Assembly: GCA_965198715.1 (NCBI GenBank)
Contig: CBDAPV010000002.1
Coordinates: 1,550,001 to 1,614,000, forward strand
Length of the DNA stretch: 64,000 nt
Source of the DNA: RH-AL1 sp965198715
Lineage (GTDB): Bacteria > Pseudomonadota > Alphaproteobacteria > Rhizobiales > Beijerinckiaceae
Reading direction: 5' to 3'
Part shown: piece after piece, positions 1 to 8,628 of the stretch
Layout: each line of letters opens with the position of its first letter
Numbering within the stretch: the stretch's first letter is position 1
Made by a program: the position numbers and the translations under genes
The notes under the pieces: model-generated
Seen by the model: only the letters and a program-made list of their open reading frames with translations
The model's database searches: none
Told to the model about the DNA's origin: nothing

Positions 1-1816
1 CAAGCACGGCGACGGCGATCTGCTCGGCGGCGAGCACGTCCATCCCCACACCGGGCACTGGATCGTGCGTCGACTCCGACGTGTCCACCAGGATCAGCAC
101 TGCTAAATCGCGCGTACGCGTGATCTTGCGCTGGTGTAGCCGATCCCCGGGAAACTGACCGATGCGGAGCGCCGTCACCGCATCGATCGCGGCGTCGAGA
201 TCGAGCTCGGGGCCGTCCGGCTGTCGGCGCAGGCGTGTCGGCAGGCCAATCCGGGCAGCACGCACCAGACGCGACACCCGGGCCGACAAACCGGCATGTC
301 GCGCGAGCGCCTCGTCGATGCGGGTTGTCGACGCCTCGAGCGCCGGCGTGGCGCGTATGGTCGTCCAGTCCGGTCGCTCGATACCGGCGGCACGGTCCCA
401 CTCGGCATGATGCGCGATGACGAAGCCGCGTTCGTCGGGGTTCGCAGAATGCGCGCGAAGCTCGTTCGTCCCGGATGATGCCGGATCGGGACCGCCGCCG
501 TCTTTCTCGCGCTCTTCAGGCTGGCGACGTGCCGCGTCGAGCGGCATGTCGAGCGCCGGAGTGTCGACATCGTCGCGCGGCTGCCACAGCCCGACATCGT
601 CGTCGCGGTAGATCGGCTCGATCACGTGCTGCGCGGCATCGAAGCGGATGCGCATCTGACCAATGTCATTGCCCAGCACATCGCCGATGCGCCGCGACAA
701 GGTGGGATCTTCGAGATCCGGCTCGGCAGCGAACAGGGCTCGCCCCTTGGCAACAATCGCGTCGTCGTCAGCATAGGCGGGATCGAACAGAGCGCGGGAA
801 AGCCGCGCCAGGATCATGGGCGCGGTCTTCAGGTGCGAAGGCGTGATGGTGTGGAACGGCGCCCACAGGCGGAAGAGCCCGGGGAAACGCCGCATCGCGA
901 GCGCCTCGATCCGCGCATCCTCTATGAGACCGACCAGCGCCAACTGGATCGGCTTGAGCTTGCCGGGATCAAAGGGCCGATCGCCAAGAATGAGATGCGC
1001 CGTGGCATGCGCGACAATCGCCTCGTAAAGGCGCGGTGCACGCAACGCGGTCCCGCCCACGTCGGGCACGTAGACAAGGCCCGCGGAGAAGGTCGCGCGT
1101 CGCTGCCCCGGGGCTTTCGTCCGCGCCGGCATGTCACGCAAGGAGACGGCGCGCCCCCACAAAGCGATCGCGAACGCCTGCAGACGCGGCTGCATCACTT
1201 GAAAGGTGGCCTGGCCCGAGAGTCTCTCGAGCAGGCGCCGCGCCTCGGGATCGCGAAGCCCGAAGAAGGCCTCGCGCCGTTCAGGCTCGCGTGCGGCACG
1301 AAGCGCGGTCGCGACGAAGGCTTCGAAGGTCATGGCGCCGAAGTCGCGCACTATGGTTCCGCTAGCCGCGGCCGCCGTGACGGTGCAGCTCGGCGCATCC
1401 TTCGCCACCTGAACCATGCCGCGCCACCAGGCAGCCCGTGCATCCTCCTCAAGGCCAGGAGCTAGATCGCGGTATGCGTCGAGCGAGGCGCGGGTAGCAC
1501 CGGCACCAGCCCGCCGGCAGACTATCGCCGCAGAATCGAGCGTGTCCGCCACGCTCGCGAAGGCGCGCGGAGCGCCGGCGTTCGCCGTCAGGCGGAAGGC
1601 GGCGAGCAGCGCGGCGGGCCCGGCGTTGACATTGGCCAGCGCAAGAACGGCGGCGGCCCAAAGCTCGAGCTCGGCTTCGGGCGTCGTGCTGCTTCGGGAC
1701 AGGGCGGCTTCGTAGCCGCTGAAGAGTACCGGGCGTTGCCGCACCATCGTGCGGAGGCGAGCGGATGCCAGGGTGCGAACGTCACCGTGTAAGGGGTGAA
1801 CGTCGATCATGCTCAT
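1..1816 (-). CDS. VWA-domain protein, NorD/CbbO type (3' end cut by window edge)
   Basis: The frame is open from an ATG at 1816 to base 1, so only about the first 605 residues are present. Proteins of this family work with a MoxR-type AAA ATPase to activate or remodel a metalloenzyme (nitric oxide reductase or Rubisco in the named cases). A DxSxS metal-ion-dependent adhesion site (Asp-Thr-Ser-Glu-Ser, about residues 577-581, near bases 72-86) opens the VWA domain. Before it lies a long helical region and an acidic linker with a run of three aspartates. The start lies one base after the stop of the ATPase gene, so the two are almost certainly translated as a pair. The client enzyme is not visible. 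The ATG at 1810 is an alternative start. Confidence 0.85.
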   Translation of the reverse strand, partial: MSMIDVHPLHGDVRTLASARLRTMVRQRPVLFSGYEAALSRSSTTPEAELELWAAAVLALANVNAGPAALLAAFRLTANAGAPRAFASVADTLDSAAIVCRRAGAGATRASLDAYRDLAPGLEEDARAAWWRGMVQVAKDAPSCTVTAAAASGTIVRDFGAMTFEAFVATALRAAREPERREAFFGLRDPEARRLLERLSGQATFQVMQPRLQAFAIALWGRAVSLRDMPARTKAPGQRRATFSAGLVYVPDVGGTALRAPRLYEAIVAHATAHLILGDRPFDPGKLKPIQLALVGLIEDARIEALAMRRFPGLFRLWAPFHTITPSHLKTAPMILARLSRALFDPAYADDDAIVAKGRALFAAEPDLEDPTLSRRIGDVLGNDIGQMRIRFDAAQHVIEPIYRDDDVGLWQPRDDVDTPALDMPLDAARRQPEEREKDGGGPDPASSGTNELRAHSANPDERGFVIAHHAEWDRAAGIERPDWTTIRATPALEASTTRIDEALARHAGLSARVSRLVRAARIGLPTRLRRQPDGPELDLDAAIDAVTALRIGQFPGDRLHQRKITRTRDLAVLILVDTSESTHDPVPGVGMDVLAAEQIAVAVL

Positions 1817-1817
1817 C

Positions 1818-2609
1818 TTACAGGCAGGCCGCGCAGGCGGAGGTCAGTGCTTCACGTAGGTCGAGATCATCGGTGATTGGCAGCACGATGCCGCTCTGCA
1901 CCGCGTCCTTGACGCCGATGCCGCGACCCACCAGCCGCGCGGTGTGGATCAACATTCTGGTCGAGGCGCCTTCCTCCAAGCCGTGCGCTCGCAGATTGCG
2001 CGAACGCTCGCCCATTCGCACCAGCAGGGCTGCCAGCTCGGCGTCACCCCGCGATTCACGAGCAACGATCTCGGCCTCGACCGGAGCGGAAGGATAGCCG
2101 AAATCTATCGCGACGAAGCGCTGTTTGGTCGATTCCTTGAGGTCCTTTACCGCGTTCTGATAACCCGGATTGTAGGAGATCGTCAGCTGGAAGTCGGGGT
2201 GCGCATCGACCTGCTCGTTACGCTTGTCGAGGGGCAGAATACGACGTGCATCCGTCAACGGATGAATGACAACGGTCGTGTCCTGTCGCGCCTCCACGAT
2301 CTCGTCGAGATAACAGATCGCACCGTGACGCACCGCGAGCGTCAGCGGACCGTCGTGCCAAACCGTTCCTTCCGGCGCGAGCAGATAGCGACCGGCGAGA
2401 TCCGCCGCCGTCATGTCCTCGTGCGCGGCAACAGTCACGAGCGGGCGGCGGAGCTTCCAAGCCATGTGTTCTATGAAGCGGGTCTTGCCGCAACCGGTCG
2501 GCCCTTTGAGCATCACAGGAAGGCGGTCGCCGTACGCGGCCTCGAACAGGTCGATTTCGGTGCCGGATGCGCGGTAGTATGGCTCCGACGCGATCCTGTA
2601 GGCATCCAT
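1818..2609 (-). CDS. MoxR-family AAA ATPase, NorQ/CbbQ type
   Basis: This is a 263-residue AAA+ ATPase of the CbbQ/NirQ/NorQ group, hexameric motors that use ATP to activate a metalloenzyme together with a VWA partner. The Walker A motif GPTGCGKT is at residues 36-43 and Walker B (ICYLDE) at 98-103. Length matches the family (about 260-280). The stop abuts the start of the VWA gene. It is probably the third gene of a unit with the cobalt transporter subunit and glutaredoxin, 124 bases after the glutaredoxin stop. No nor, cbb or cob structural gene is visible, so the client is unknown. CobS, the cobaltochelatase ATPase, is a related family, but the partner here looks like NorD rather than CobT. 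Confidence 0.9.
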   Translation of the reverse strand: MDAYRIASEPYYRASGTEIDLFEAAYGDRLPVMLKGPTGCGKTRFIEHMAWKLRRPLVTVAAHEDMTAADLAGRYLLAPEGTVWHDGPLTLAVRHGAICYLDEIVEARQDTTVVIHPLTDARRILPLDKRNEQVDAHPDFQLTISYNPGYQNAVKDLKESTKQRFVAIDFGYPSAPVEAEIVARESRGDAELAALLVRMGERSRNLRAHGLEEGASTRMLIHTARLVGRGIGVKDAVQSGIVLPITDDLDLREALTSACAACL

Positions 2610-2733
2610 GGTAGCCGCTCACCTCCCGGTCTTGCTTACGCGATCACGCGGGCGATGAAGGCGCGCCCGCTAACAACCACTATCCGAGCGTAAATAAAAA
2701 ATGGTCGGAGCCGCGCCATCGGTTGCCTTCCCA

Positions 2734-2994
2734 TCACGCCTTTGCAGTCTCGGAGAGGAGTTCGTCGAGCTTTCCTTCGCGATCCAGCGCGAACAGATCA
2801 TCTCGGCCCCCGACATGATGTTCGCCGATGTAAATCTGTGGAAGGCTGGTGTTGCCGGTAAGATCCTTCACCCTTTGGCGGACGGCTGGATCGCTATCGA
2901 CGTTGATCTCCTCGAACGCAATTCTCTTTCTGGCGAGCAGTGCCTTAGCGCTCACGCAATAGGGACAAGCAGACAGCGTGTAGATCTTGACCAT
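2734..2994 (-). CDS. grxC: Glutaredoxin (GrxC type)
   Basis: An 86-residue cytosolic dithiol glutaredoxin that reduces protein disulfides and glutathione mixed disulfides. The CPYC active site is at residues 10-13, the cis-proline segment is TSLPQIYIG, and the GG pair of the glutathione site follows in HHVGGRDD. I chose the ATG at 2994, four bases after the cbtA stop, because it gives the canonical MVKIY start. A start at 3021 would add nine residues inside cbtA. Tight spacing to cbtA implies co-transcription. Its job in this operon is unknown; handling thiols or metal is only a guess. Confidence 0.93.
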   Translation of the reverse strand: MVKIYTLSACPYCVSAKALLARKRIAFEEINVDSDPAVRQRVKDLTGNTSLPQIYIGEHHVGGRDDLFALDREGKLDELLSETAKA

Positions 2995-2998
2995 CGGG

Positions 2999-3760
2999 TC
3001 AGCGCCTTTCGTAGGCCGCATCGACGCGGCGGTTCGATGTGGGAAGCTCCTGCTGTGCGAGAGACCGCTCGGTCAGATATCCGAACAGCAGCGATACAGT
3101 CCCCCAGAGGATTGCCTGGATGCCGATGCTGTCGAGGCGGAAGCTCCAAAGGATCTGGGCCGGGAAGGTCTCGGGGACCTCGTTCACTACCGGCAGCGCG
3201 TAATAACTGATCGCGATCATCACGATGAACGCCAGCATACCGATCAGCGAAGCATTCCAACCGGCGAACTTGGGGATAAGCATGCGGCGCAAGCTGAATG
3301 CCGCAATCGTCGCGATAACCGAGATCGCGATCATCGAAAAATAGAGGCCAGTCCTGATGCCTATCGTGTCGGGCTGTCCGATGGCTGGAGGGTTAGCCGG
3401 GTATTTCAAATCCGGCACCATATAGATCGTGACGAAGCAGACGAGTCCGAGTAGCGCAGCGAAAGTGCGCGGGCCCATCAATGAGAACCGGCCGTAGCAG
3501 ACAGCGAACAACAGGGAAAAAATGCCACCGAGCGCCGTTCCGACGACGACGACGCCCGTGAAGAGGCCGATCGAAGCCTGCACTTCTCGGCTAACAAGCT
3601 CCGGATCGGGCGCTTCGCCCTTGGCCTTGTCGATCGCCTCTTCCACGGCGATAGACCGATTGACATTGGGTTCGCCGTAAATTCGCGCGAAGGTAAAAGC
3701 AAGAAGCCCGGCCACTAGGCCAACCAGCATGCCACGAACCAGCAACCGCGCCATCGACAT
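2999..3760 (-). CDS. cbtA: CbtA-family cobalt transporter subunit
   Basis: A 253-residue inner-membrane protein with about six hydrophobic segments (roughly residues 5-26, 62-88, 96-116, 136-156, 169-190 and 216-235). The arrangement and sequence resemble CbtA, the putative cobalt transporter subunit often controlled by cobalamin in proteobacteria. CbtA usually follows the small CbtB, but none is readable in the 145 bases upstream. A long loop after the first segment carries acidic and basic residues. It heads the presumed operon with the glutaredoxin and the MoxR/VWA pair. Cobalt specificity is a family prediction, not shown by the sequence. Confidence 0.75.
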   Translation of the reverse strand: MSMARLLVRGMLVGLVAGLLAFTFARIYGEPNVNRSIAVEEAIDKAKGEAPDPELVSREVQASIGLFTGVVVVGTALGGIFSLLFAVCYGRFSLMGPRTFAALLGLVCFVTIYMVPDLKYPANPPAIGQPDTIGIRTGLYFSMIAISVIATIAAFSLRRMLIPKFAGWNASLIGMLAFIVMIAISYYALPVVNEVPETFPAQILWSFRLDSIGIQAILWGTVSLLFGYLTERSLAQQELPTSNRRVDAAYERR

Positions 3761-3905
3761 GGTAGATCCCTACTTAACGACAACAACCAAGATTGCTTGG
3801 ATAGTGGGATAGAGAAACGAACGCTTCAATTCGAGCGGAGCCGATCACAGATAGGGACATGCTGCCGCGCTGCTCGAGCTAGCACTTAGCATGCCATTTA
3901 GGGGC

Positions 3906-4376
3906 TTAACGGTGATATCGTGACAAGGAACGGAAGCCGCGCATCGCCTTCTCCACAAGATCTCTCGATCGTCCGAGGAGAGTGGGACTCCGTTGCACAT
4001 TCTCGGCAGAGGGAGGGATTCCCGTCACTGCAGCTTCGCTTGCCTTATCGGCTTGCACGCCGATCCGGGCTGACGATCCACCAACGTCTTCCGCTTCTGT
4101 CGTGGTATTTGCGTGTTGTTCGTTGCAGTATTTCAAGCGGGACTGCGCGTTGGCTTTGATATCGCGCTCGCGGCACCAAGACGCGAAGGTGTGCGACTCG
4201 ATCATCGTGCGAACGACAATGTGGCGCGAGTTGGCGAGCGCCTGCTCGCCGGCCTCGGCGCTCTTCGCCCAATCCTCGAAAGAGGCGGGGAGCCGATGCT
4301 TATCCTCCATGACCTGGCGGATGTTGGGATAATCGGCGCGCTCGAACCACTCGAACGCGACTTCGCCGTCCTTCAT
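3906..4376 (-). CDS. Hypothetical protein
   Basis: A 156-residue soluble protein that I cannot name. The N-terminal half, with an EWFERADY motif, then a predicted helical SFEDWAKSAEAGEQAL and a TFASWCRERDIKANA segment, looks like a compact conserved domain. The C-terminal half after residue 90 is polar and low in complexity and may be disordered. It stands alone between cbtA and a plus-strand gene. The next region carries decayed mobile DNA, so it may be part of an old insertion. The reading frame is convincing but not proven. Confidence 0.55.
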   Translation of the reverse strand: MKDGEVAFEWFERADYPNIRQVMEDKHRLPASFEDWAKSAEAGEQALANSRHIVVRTMIESHTFASWCRERDIKANAQSRLKYCNEQHANTTTEAEDVGGSSARIGVQADKASEAAVTGIPPSAENVQRSPTLLGRSRDLVEKAMRGFRSLSRYHR

Positions 4377-4527
4377 CGCTTGTCTCCCGTGGCGATTGAC
4401 ATGGCTCCACGCGCACTATCCGAGCGCACGATTGATCGGCGCGACAAATCACGATTTGGAGCGTTGTCCCGCCGAGTGCAGGATATGAATGCAAGTCGCA
4501 ACGCTTCGGTCATTGGAGCCAACCGAG

Positions 4528-4827
4528 ATGAGCAGCCTGATCGTCGAGCGATACATATACGATGCCCTTAACGCCCGCGCGAGCATAGCGGATACGGTCG
4601 ACGAGCCACGCCGCCGATTGGCTTTCGGAATCATCCGCGATATCGAACTTTACTGCGCCGATCACATGGACGAAGTTTTCGAAGCGCATTCACGACTGAA
4701 GTCACGGACTGATGCAGAAGGGAGCGCGATGCTCGCTTATGTCGAGACGATCCTGGTCGCTTTCGCGGACGCGGACCGTATGGCTCGCGCGGCTCTGGCA
4801 AATGCCAGCTACGGTCAACTGCGGTGA
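4528..4827 (+). CDS. Hypothetical protein
   Basis: A 99-residue soluble, largely helical protein without recognised motifs. I chose the ATG at 4528 because a GGAG stretch lies about 11 bases upstream; a longer frame starting at 4489 is possible. It is the only intact plus-strand gene between cbtA and tRNA-Arg, and the IS and integrase remnants start about 200 bases downstream. Bases 4828-5020 hold no further gene. Confidence 0.5.
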   Translation: MSSLIVERYIYDALNARASIADTVDEPRRRLAFGIIRDIELYCADHMDEVFEAHSRLKSRTDAEGSAMLAYVETILVAFADADRMARAALANASYGQLR

Positions 4828-5020
4828 TACGGACGCGACGTTTAGCGTCCAGACAGATAGATAGCCAAGTTCTCCACTTCGCCCGCGCAGGGAGGATTGG
4901 CTACAGAGCGAGATTGGTATCTCCCGAGCGCCAGCTTCCTTACTTGATATAGGATGGCCTAAGGGCCGTTGGCGTTCACGTGGCGGCGCTTCCGTGATTT
5001 AAGCTGTCGACGGCTGGATT

Positions 5021-5222
5021 CGTTGACCAATGCCCCGTGAGCGAAGATATGCCGTATCGCCTTGGCAAGCCAGGCAAACCTGGTCGTAGCGGGTCCGACA
5101 ACAGGCGCTTCCTGGAAGCTGTGCTCTGGATCATGTGAACGGGCAGCCCCTGGCGCGATCTGCCGGCCATGTTCGACGACTGGAGCACGGCTATACGCGC
5201 TGCATCGCCACCAAGACGGTAG
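5021..5222 (+). mobile_element. IS5-family transposase remnant
   Basis: A short decayed N-terminal piece of an IS5-family transposase. Frame 1 (from 5023) reads LTNAP, a stop at 5038-5040 where the family has Trp, then AKI, recalling the LTDxQWAxI start. Another frame (5031 onward) reads LGKPGKPGRSGSDNRRFLEA and VLWIM, then a TGA at 5136-5138 where Arg is usual, then TGSPWRDLPAMFDDWS. The frame ends at 5220-5222. Two nonsense changes and a frameshift, with the DDE catalytic part absent, show that it is dead. No inverted repeat ends were recognised. It abuts the end of the integrase remnant on the other strand. Confidence 0.72.
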
Positions 5223-5226
5223 ACCA

Positions 5227-5697
5227 TTATGATTTCATCGCCACGGAATCGCGTTTCACGTTCGCGACTTCGCGCGACAGCGTCGACAGTCCGCCTTCAA
5301 CATCGCGAAGGTGTTCGGCCCAGGCCAGAGGTCTCCCTGCTCGACCAGGCGTACGTCCCTGCCCTCCAGGAAGGCGACGAGGCTCTGGAACGAGGGAAGG
5401 TAGCGCCTCGTCGTGCTCGCCGCCTTCTTGTCCGCGTTGTAGGCGCGCCACCATTCGAACAGCTGATAAACCGTGACCTTGGCGCCTTTCGGGGCCGGAG
5501 GCTGCAACCTTGACCAGGATATCTGGATCGAAGGACGGATTGGATCCGACGAGAAATCGCCCTCCATCTCGCGCGTAAGCTTGCAGCCAGCGAAGCGAAC
5601 CGCGCCGGCGATCTGACGGACAAGGTACGTGCGCCTGACGGCATCAACGATCAGCTGTCGTTCAGCGCAGAGCGCATCCGCATCGGCGCCGAACCTT
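5227..5697 (-). pseudogene. Tyrosine recombinase (integrase) remnant
   Basis: An open minus-strand frame from about 5697 to 5256 encodes what looks like the N-terminal core-binding region of a phage-type integrase: VTVYQLFEWWRAYNADKKAA then TTRRYLPSFQSLVAFLEGRD. The expected continuation, WAEHLRDVEGGLSTLSREVA, lies in another frame (5227-5330), so a frameshift has occurred around 5330. No start codon at the expected place and no catalytic R-HxxR-Y domain is present; the sequence stops at the IS5 remnant. It lies 118 bases from the 3' end of tRNA-Arg, the usual position of an integrase beside its attachment site. The assignment rests on general resemblance and is moderate. Confidence 0.55.
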
Positions 5698-5814
5698 GTA
5701 GGTCACGGGAAAGCACGGGTCAATGATGTGGCATTTGTTGGACCAAGCGCCACGAAGGACGGCCGCACGGGACATCAGGAAAACAGTAAATTATTGACGA
5801 TAATGAGGAATTGC

Positions 5815-5891
<77 letters not shown>

Positions 5892-5905
5892 CTTCGCTAA
5901 CGATA

Positions 5906-5933
5906 GCGGATCGCCCGCGTCCGGGCAATCCGC
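5906..5933 (-). terminator. Hairpin after rplQ
   Basis: A 12-base-pair inverted repeat (GCGGATTGCCCG, loop GACG, CGGGCGATCCGC, one G-U) lies between the rplQ stop and tRNA-Arg on the minus strand. No clear U run follows, so it could be a weak terminator of the long ribosomal transcript or a processing stem before the tRNA. Confidence 0.5.
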
Positions 5934-5945
5934 ATACAATACGGA

Positions 5946-6359
5946 TCAGGCCGCCTCGTCGTATTCCTGCACCGGGCCGGAATCCTTGCCTTTGGCGGAG
6001 ACGTCGCGGTCGACGAATTCGATGACGCCCAGCGGCGCGTTATCACCGTAGCGGAAACCCGCCTTAAGCACGCGGGTGTAGCCGCCGTGACGGTCCTTGT
6101 AGCGTGGGCCGAGCACAGCGAAGAGCTTGCCCACGAGCGCCACGTCCTTGATCTGCGCGATAGCCTGGCGGCGGGCATGAAGGTCGCCGCGCTTGCCCAG
6201 GGTCACGAGCTTCTCGACGACGGGACGCAAATCCTTGGCCTTGGGCAGCGTGGTGGTGATCTGCTCATGCTTGATCAGTGCCTGGCACATGTTGGCGAAC
6301 ATCGCCTTGCGATGCTCGTGTGTGCGGCCGAAGCGGCGTTTGGCGTGTCCGTGATACAT
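5946..6359 (-). CDS. rplQ: 50S ribosomal protein L17
   Basis: L17 is a large-subunit protein near the peptide exit tunnel. The 137-residue product begins MYHGHAKRRFGRTHEHRKAM, the family hallmark, and has an acidic tail after residue 120 (SAKGKDSGPVQEYDEAA) that makes it longer than the E. coli protein, as often in alphaproteobacteria. It is the last gene of the alpha operon, 99 bases after rpoA, and is followed by a hairpin and tRNA-Arg. Confidence 0.98.
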   Translation of the reverse strand: MYHGHAKRRFGRTHEHRKAMFANMCQALIKHEQITTTLPKAKDLRPVVEKLVTLGKRGDLHARRQAIAQIKDVALVGKLFAVLGPRYKDRHGGYTRVLKAGFRYGDNAPLGVIEFVDRDVSAKGKDSGPVQEYDEAA

Positions 6360-6458
6360 GGTGGCTCTCCGATTTTTGCGGCCGCCGTGCCAAGGTACGG
6401 CCGATGCTTATGAGCTTGAAGTGCCGAGCTCCTCCGTCTGCGGGAGGAAGAAATAGGC

Positions 6459-7475
6459 CTAGTAGTGCTCCTCGAAGCGCTTGGCGAGCTCGTCGATATT
6501 CTCCGGCGGCCAGCCCGTCACTTCCATGCCGAGGTGCAAGCCCATCTGCGCCAGCACTTCCTTGATCTCGTTCAGGGACTTGCGGCCGAAGTTTGGGGTG
6601 CGGAGCATCTCGGCCTCGGTCTTCTGGATGAGGTCGCCGATATAGACGATGTTGTCGTTCTTCAGGCAGTTGGCCGAACGTACAGAGAGTTCGAGCTCGT
6701 CGACCTTCTTGAGCAACGCCGGGTTGAAGGCGAGTTCGGGAATCTGCGGCGCCGCCTCCTCGCGGCGGGGCTCCTCGAAGTTCACGAAGACGTTGAGCTG
6801 ATCCTGTAGGATGCGCGCGGAATAGGCGACGGCATCCTCCGGGGTTAGCGACCCGTCGGTCTCGACCTCCATCGTCAGCTTGTCGAGATCGAGGTTCTGG
6901 CCCTCGCGGGTGTTCTCGACGCGGTAGCTGACCTTGCGTACGGGAGAGAACAGGCTGTCGATCGGGATAAGGCCGATCGGCGAGTCCTCGTTGCGGTTGT
7001 GATCGGCCGGCACATAGCCCTTGCCGGTGGTGACAGTGAACTCCATCCGGATCTCGGCGCCCTCGTCGAGCGTGCAGATCACCAGGTTGGGATTGAGGAT
7101 CGTCACGTCGTTGACCGTGGCGATGTCGCCGGCCATGACCTTGCCAGGTCCGATCTTCTTCAAGACCATCCGCTTGGGACCCTCGCCCTGCATCTTGACG
7201 GCGATGTCCTTGATGTTGAGGACGAGGTCGGTTACGTCCTCGCGCACACCCGGGATCGACGAGAACTCGTGCAGCACGCCGTCGATATGCACCGAGGTGA
7301 TGGCGGCTCCCTGCAGCGAGGAGAGAAGGATGCGTCGCAAGGCATTGCCGAGCGTGAGAGCGAAGCCACGCTCCAGCGGCTCGGCAACGACCGTGGCGAA
7401 GCGCTTGGGGTCGTCCCCCGACATGACTTCGAGCTTGTTGGGCTTGGTCAGTTCTTGCCAGTTCTTCTGGATCAT
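6459..7475 (-). CDS. rpoA: RNA polymerase alpha subunit
   Basis: A 338-residue alpha subunit that nucleates RNA polymerase assembly and contacts UP elements and activators. The N-terminal assembly domain covers about residues 1-230 (FALTLGNALRRILLSSLQGA is typical). An acidic linker rich in E and P follows, then the C-terminal domain (LKNDNIVYIGDLIQKTE, TPNFGRKSLNEIKEVL). Length is normal for alphaproteobacteria (about 336-340). It follows rpsK by 73 bases in the alpha operon; rpsD, which lies here in E. coli, is absent as usual in this class. Confidence 0.99.
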   Translation of the reverse strand: MIQKNWQELTKPNKLEVMSGDDPKRFATVVAEPLERGFALTLGNALRRILLSSLQGAAITSVHIDGVLHEFSSIPGVREDVTDLVLNIKDIAVKMQGEGPKRMVLKKIGPGKVMAGDIATVNDVTILNPNLVICTLDEGAEIRMEFTVTTGKGYVPADHNRNEDSPIGLIPIDSLFSPVRKVSYRVENTREGQNLDLDKLTMEVETDGSLTPEDAVAYSARILQDQLNVFVNFEEPRREEAAPQIPELAFNPALLKKVDELELSVRSANCLKNDNIVYIGDLIQKTEAEMLRTPNFGRKSLNEIKEVLAQMGLHLGMEVTGWPPENIDELAKRFEEHY

Positions 7476-7548
7476 GGCGCACCTTTCATGATGCTGTCGG
7501 CAGCGGCCGGATTGCCCCGCCGTCGTCGGAAAAGGGAGCCTGGCCGCG

Positions 7549-7938
7549 CTAGACGCGACGGCGCTTGCGCGGACGGCAGCCGTTGTGCGGGATCGGCGTC
7601 ACGTCGCGGATCGACGTCACCATGAACCCGGAGGCCTGCAGCGCGCGCAGCGCCGACTCGCGTCCCGAACCCGGTCCCGAAACCTCAACCTCGAGCGTCC
7701 GCATGCCGTGCTCGGCCGCCTTGCGGGCCGCGTCCTCGGCCGCCATCTGCGCGGCGTAAGGCGTCGACTTACGCGAGCCCTTGAAGCCCATTGTACCGGC
7801 GGAGGACCACGAGATCGTGTTGCCCTGAGCGTCGGAAATGGTGATCATCGTGTTGTTGAACGTCGAGGCGACGTGGGCGACGCCCGATACGATGTTCTTG
7901 CGTTCGCGGCGGCGAACGCGACCTGTCTCTTTGGCCAT
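7549..7938 (-). CDS. rpsK: 30S ribosomal protein S11
   Basis: A 129-residue S11, a platform protein of the small subunit next to the mRNA exit. Typical segments are GVAHVASTFNNTMITISDAQ, YAAQMAAEDAA and the C-terminal TPIPHNGCRPRKRRRV. It lies 129 bases after rpsM and before rpoA in the alpha operon. Confidence 0.98.
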   Translation of the reverse strand: MAKETGRVRRRERKNIVSGVAHVASTFNNTMITISDAQGNTISWSSAGTMGFKGSRKSTPYAAQMAAEDAARKAAEHGMRTLEVEVSGPGSGRESALRALQASGFMVTSIRDVTPIPHNGCRPRKRRRV

Positions 7939-8067
7939 GTCGGTGCTGTCCTTCTAGCGCGCCCGTAATGCCAGGCGCTCGGGTTATGATCTTTGTTGTT
8001 CGCGCGCCGTGAAGGCAGCCGGCGATCCCCGGAGCAAGTCCGAGGACGACCGCCGCTTAGCGTCGGA

Positions 8068-8436
8068 TCACTTCTTCTTGCCGGCGATCGGCTTGGCCTT
8101 GCCCTTGCGGGTGCGGGCGTTGGTATGGGTGCGCTGGCCGCGAACCGGCAGCTGGCGACGGTGGCGCAGGCCGCGGTAGCAGCCGAGATCCATCAGGCGC
8201 TTGATGTTGATCGACACCTCGCGGCGGAGATCGCCCTCCACCATGTAGTCACGATCGATGGTCTCACGGATCTGCAGGACCTCGTTGTCGGTCAGCTCGG
8301 CAACCCGACGCTCGGCCGGAATGGAAACTTTGGTGCAAATCTCCTGCGCCTTAGTCGCGCCGATGCCGTGGATGTACTGCAGCGCGATGACGACGCGCTT
8401 GTTGGTCGGGATATTGACGCCGGCGATACGGGCCAT
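8068..8436 (-). CDS. rpsM: 30S ribosomal protein S13
   Basis: A 122-residue S13, a head protein that contacts the large subunit and the P-site tRNA. I chose the ATG at 8436 because it gives the canonical MARIAGVNIPTNKR start; the longer frame to 8454 adds six non-homologous residues. The basic tail (GQRTHTNARTRKGKAKPIAG) reaches toward the tRNA. The 192 bases between it and adk contain a perfect hairpin and a TTGACA hexamer, so the alpha genes may have their own promoter. Confidence 0.97.
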   Translation of the reverse strand: MARIAGVNIPTNKRVVIALQYIHGIGATKAQEICTKVSIPAERRVAELTDNEVLQIRETIDRDYMVEGDLRREVSINIKRLMDLGCYRGLRHRRQLPVRGQRTHTNARTRKGKAKPIAGKKK

Positions 8437-8533
8437 GTCTGCTCGCTTCTCCATGGGAGCCCAAGGGCAAAAAGATCGCGTCCGGTGGAGCCCGGCCCAT
8501 GCGACACAATGATGTCAACCGAGAACGACGGCA

Positions 8534-8554
8534 AGCGGTCCCGAGGGGACCGCT
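8534..8554 (-). other. Perfect hairpin between adk and rpsM
   Basis: Nine-base arms AGCGGTCCC and GGGACCGCT surround a three-base loop (five if the inner pair opens). On the minus strand no T run follows directly. It may be an attenuator or RNA processing stem after adk. A TTGACA hexamer (8513-8518, minus) lies just downstream with no convincing -10 box. Confidence 0.5.
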
Positions 8555-8628
8555 CAAGTCATGCCGTCGCTGGCGTGAGCTGGTGGCTATAGTCTTCGCG
8601 CCGACCCGTCAAGAGCCGGGGCGATTTG

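Noticed and set aside
175..1465. Plus- and minus-strand frames inside the first 1.8 kb
   Set aside because: They overlap the NorD-type frame, which is open to the window edge and has a recognisable VWA metal site.
3761..3905. Cobalamin riboswitch or CbtB gene upstream of cbtA
   Set aside because: No B12-box-like sequence and no short membrane/His-rich frame is readable in this 145-base spacer.
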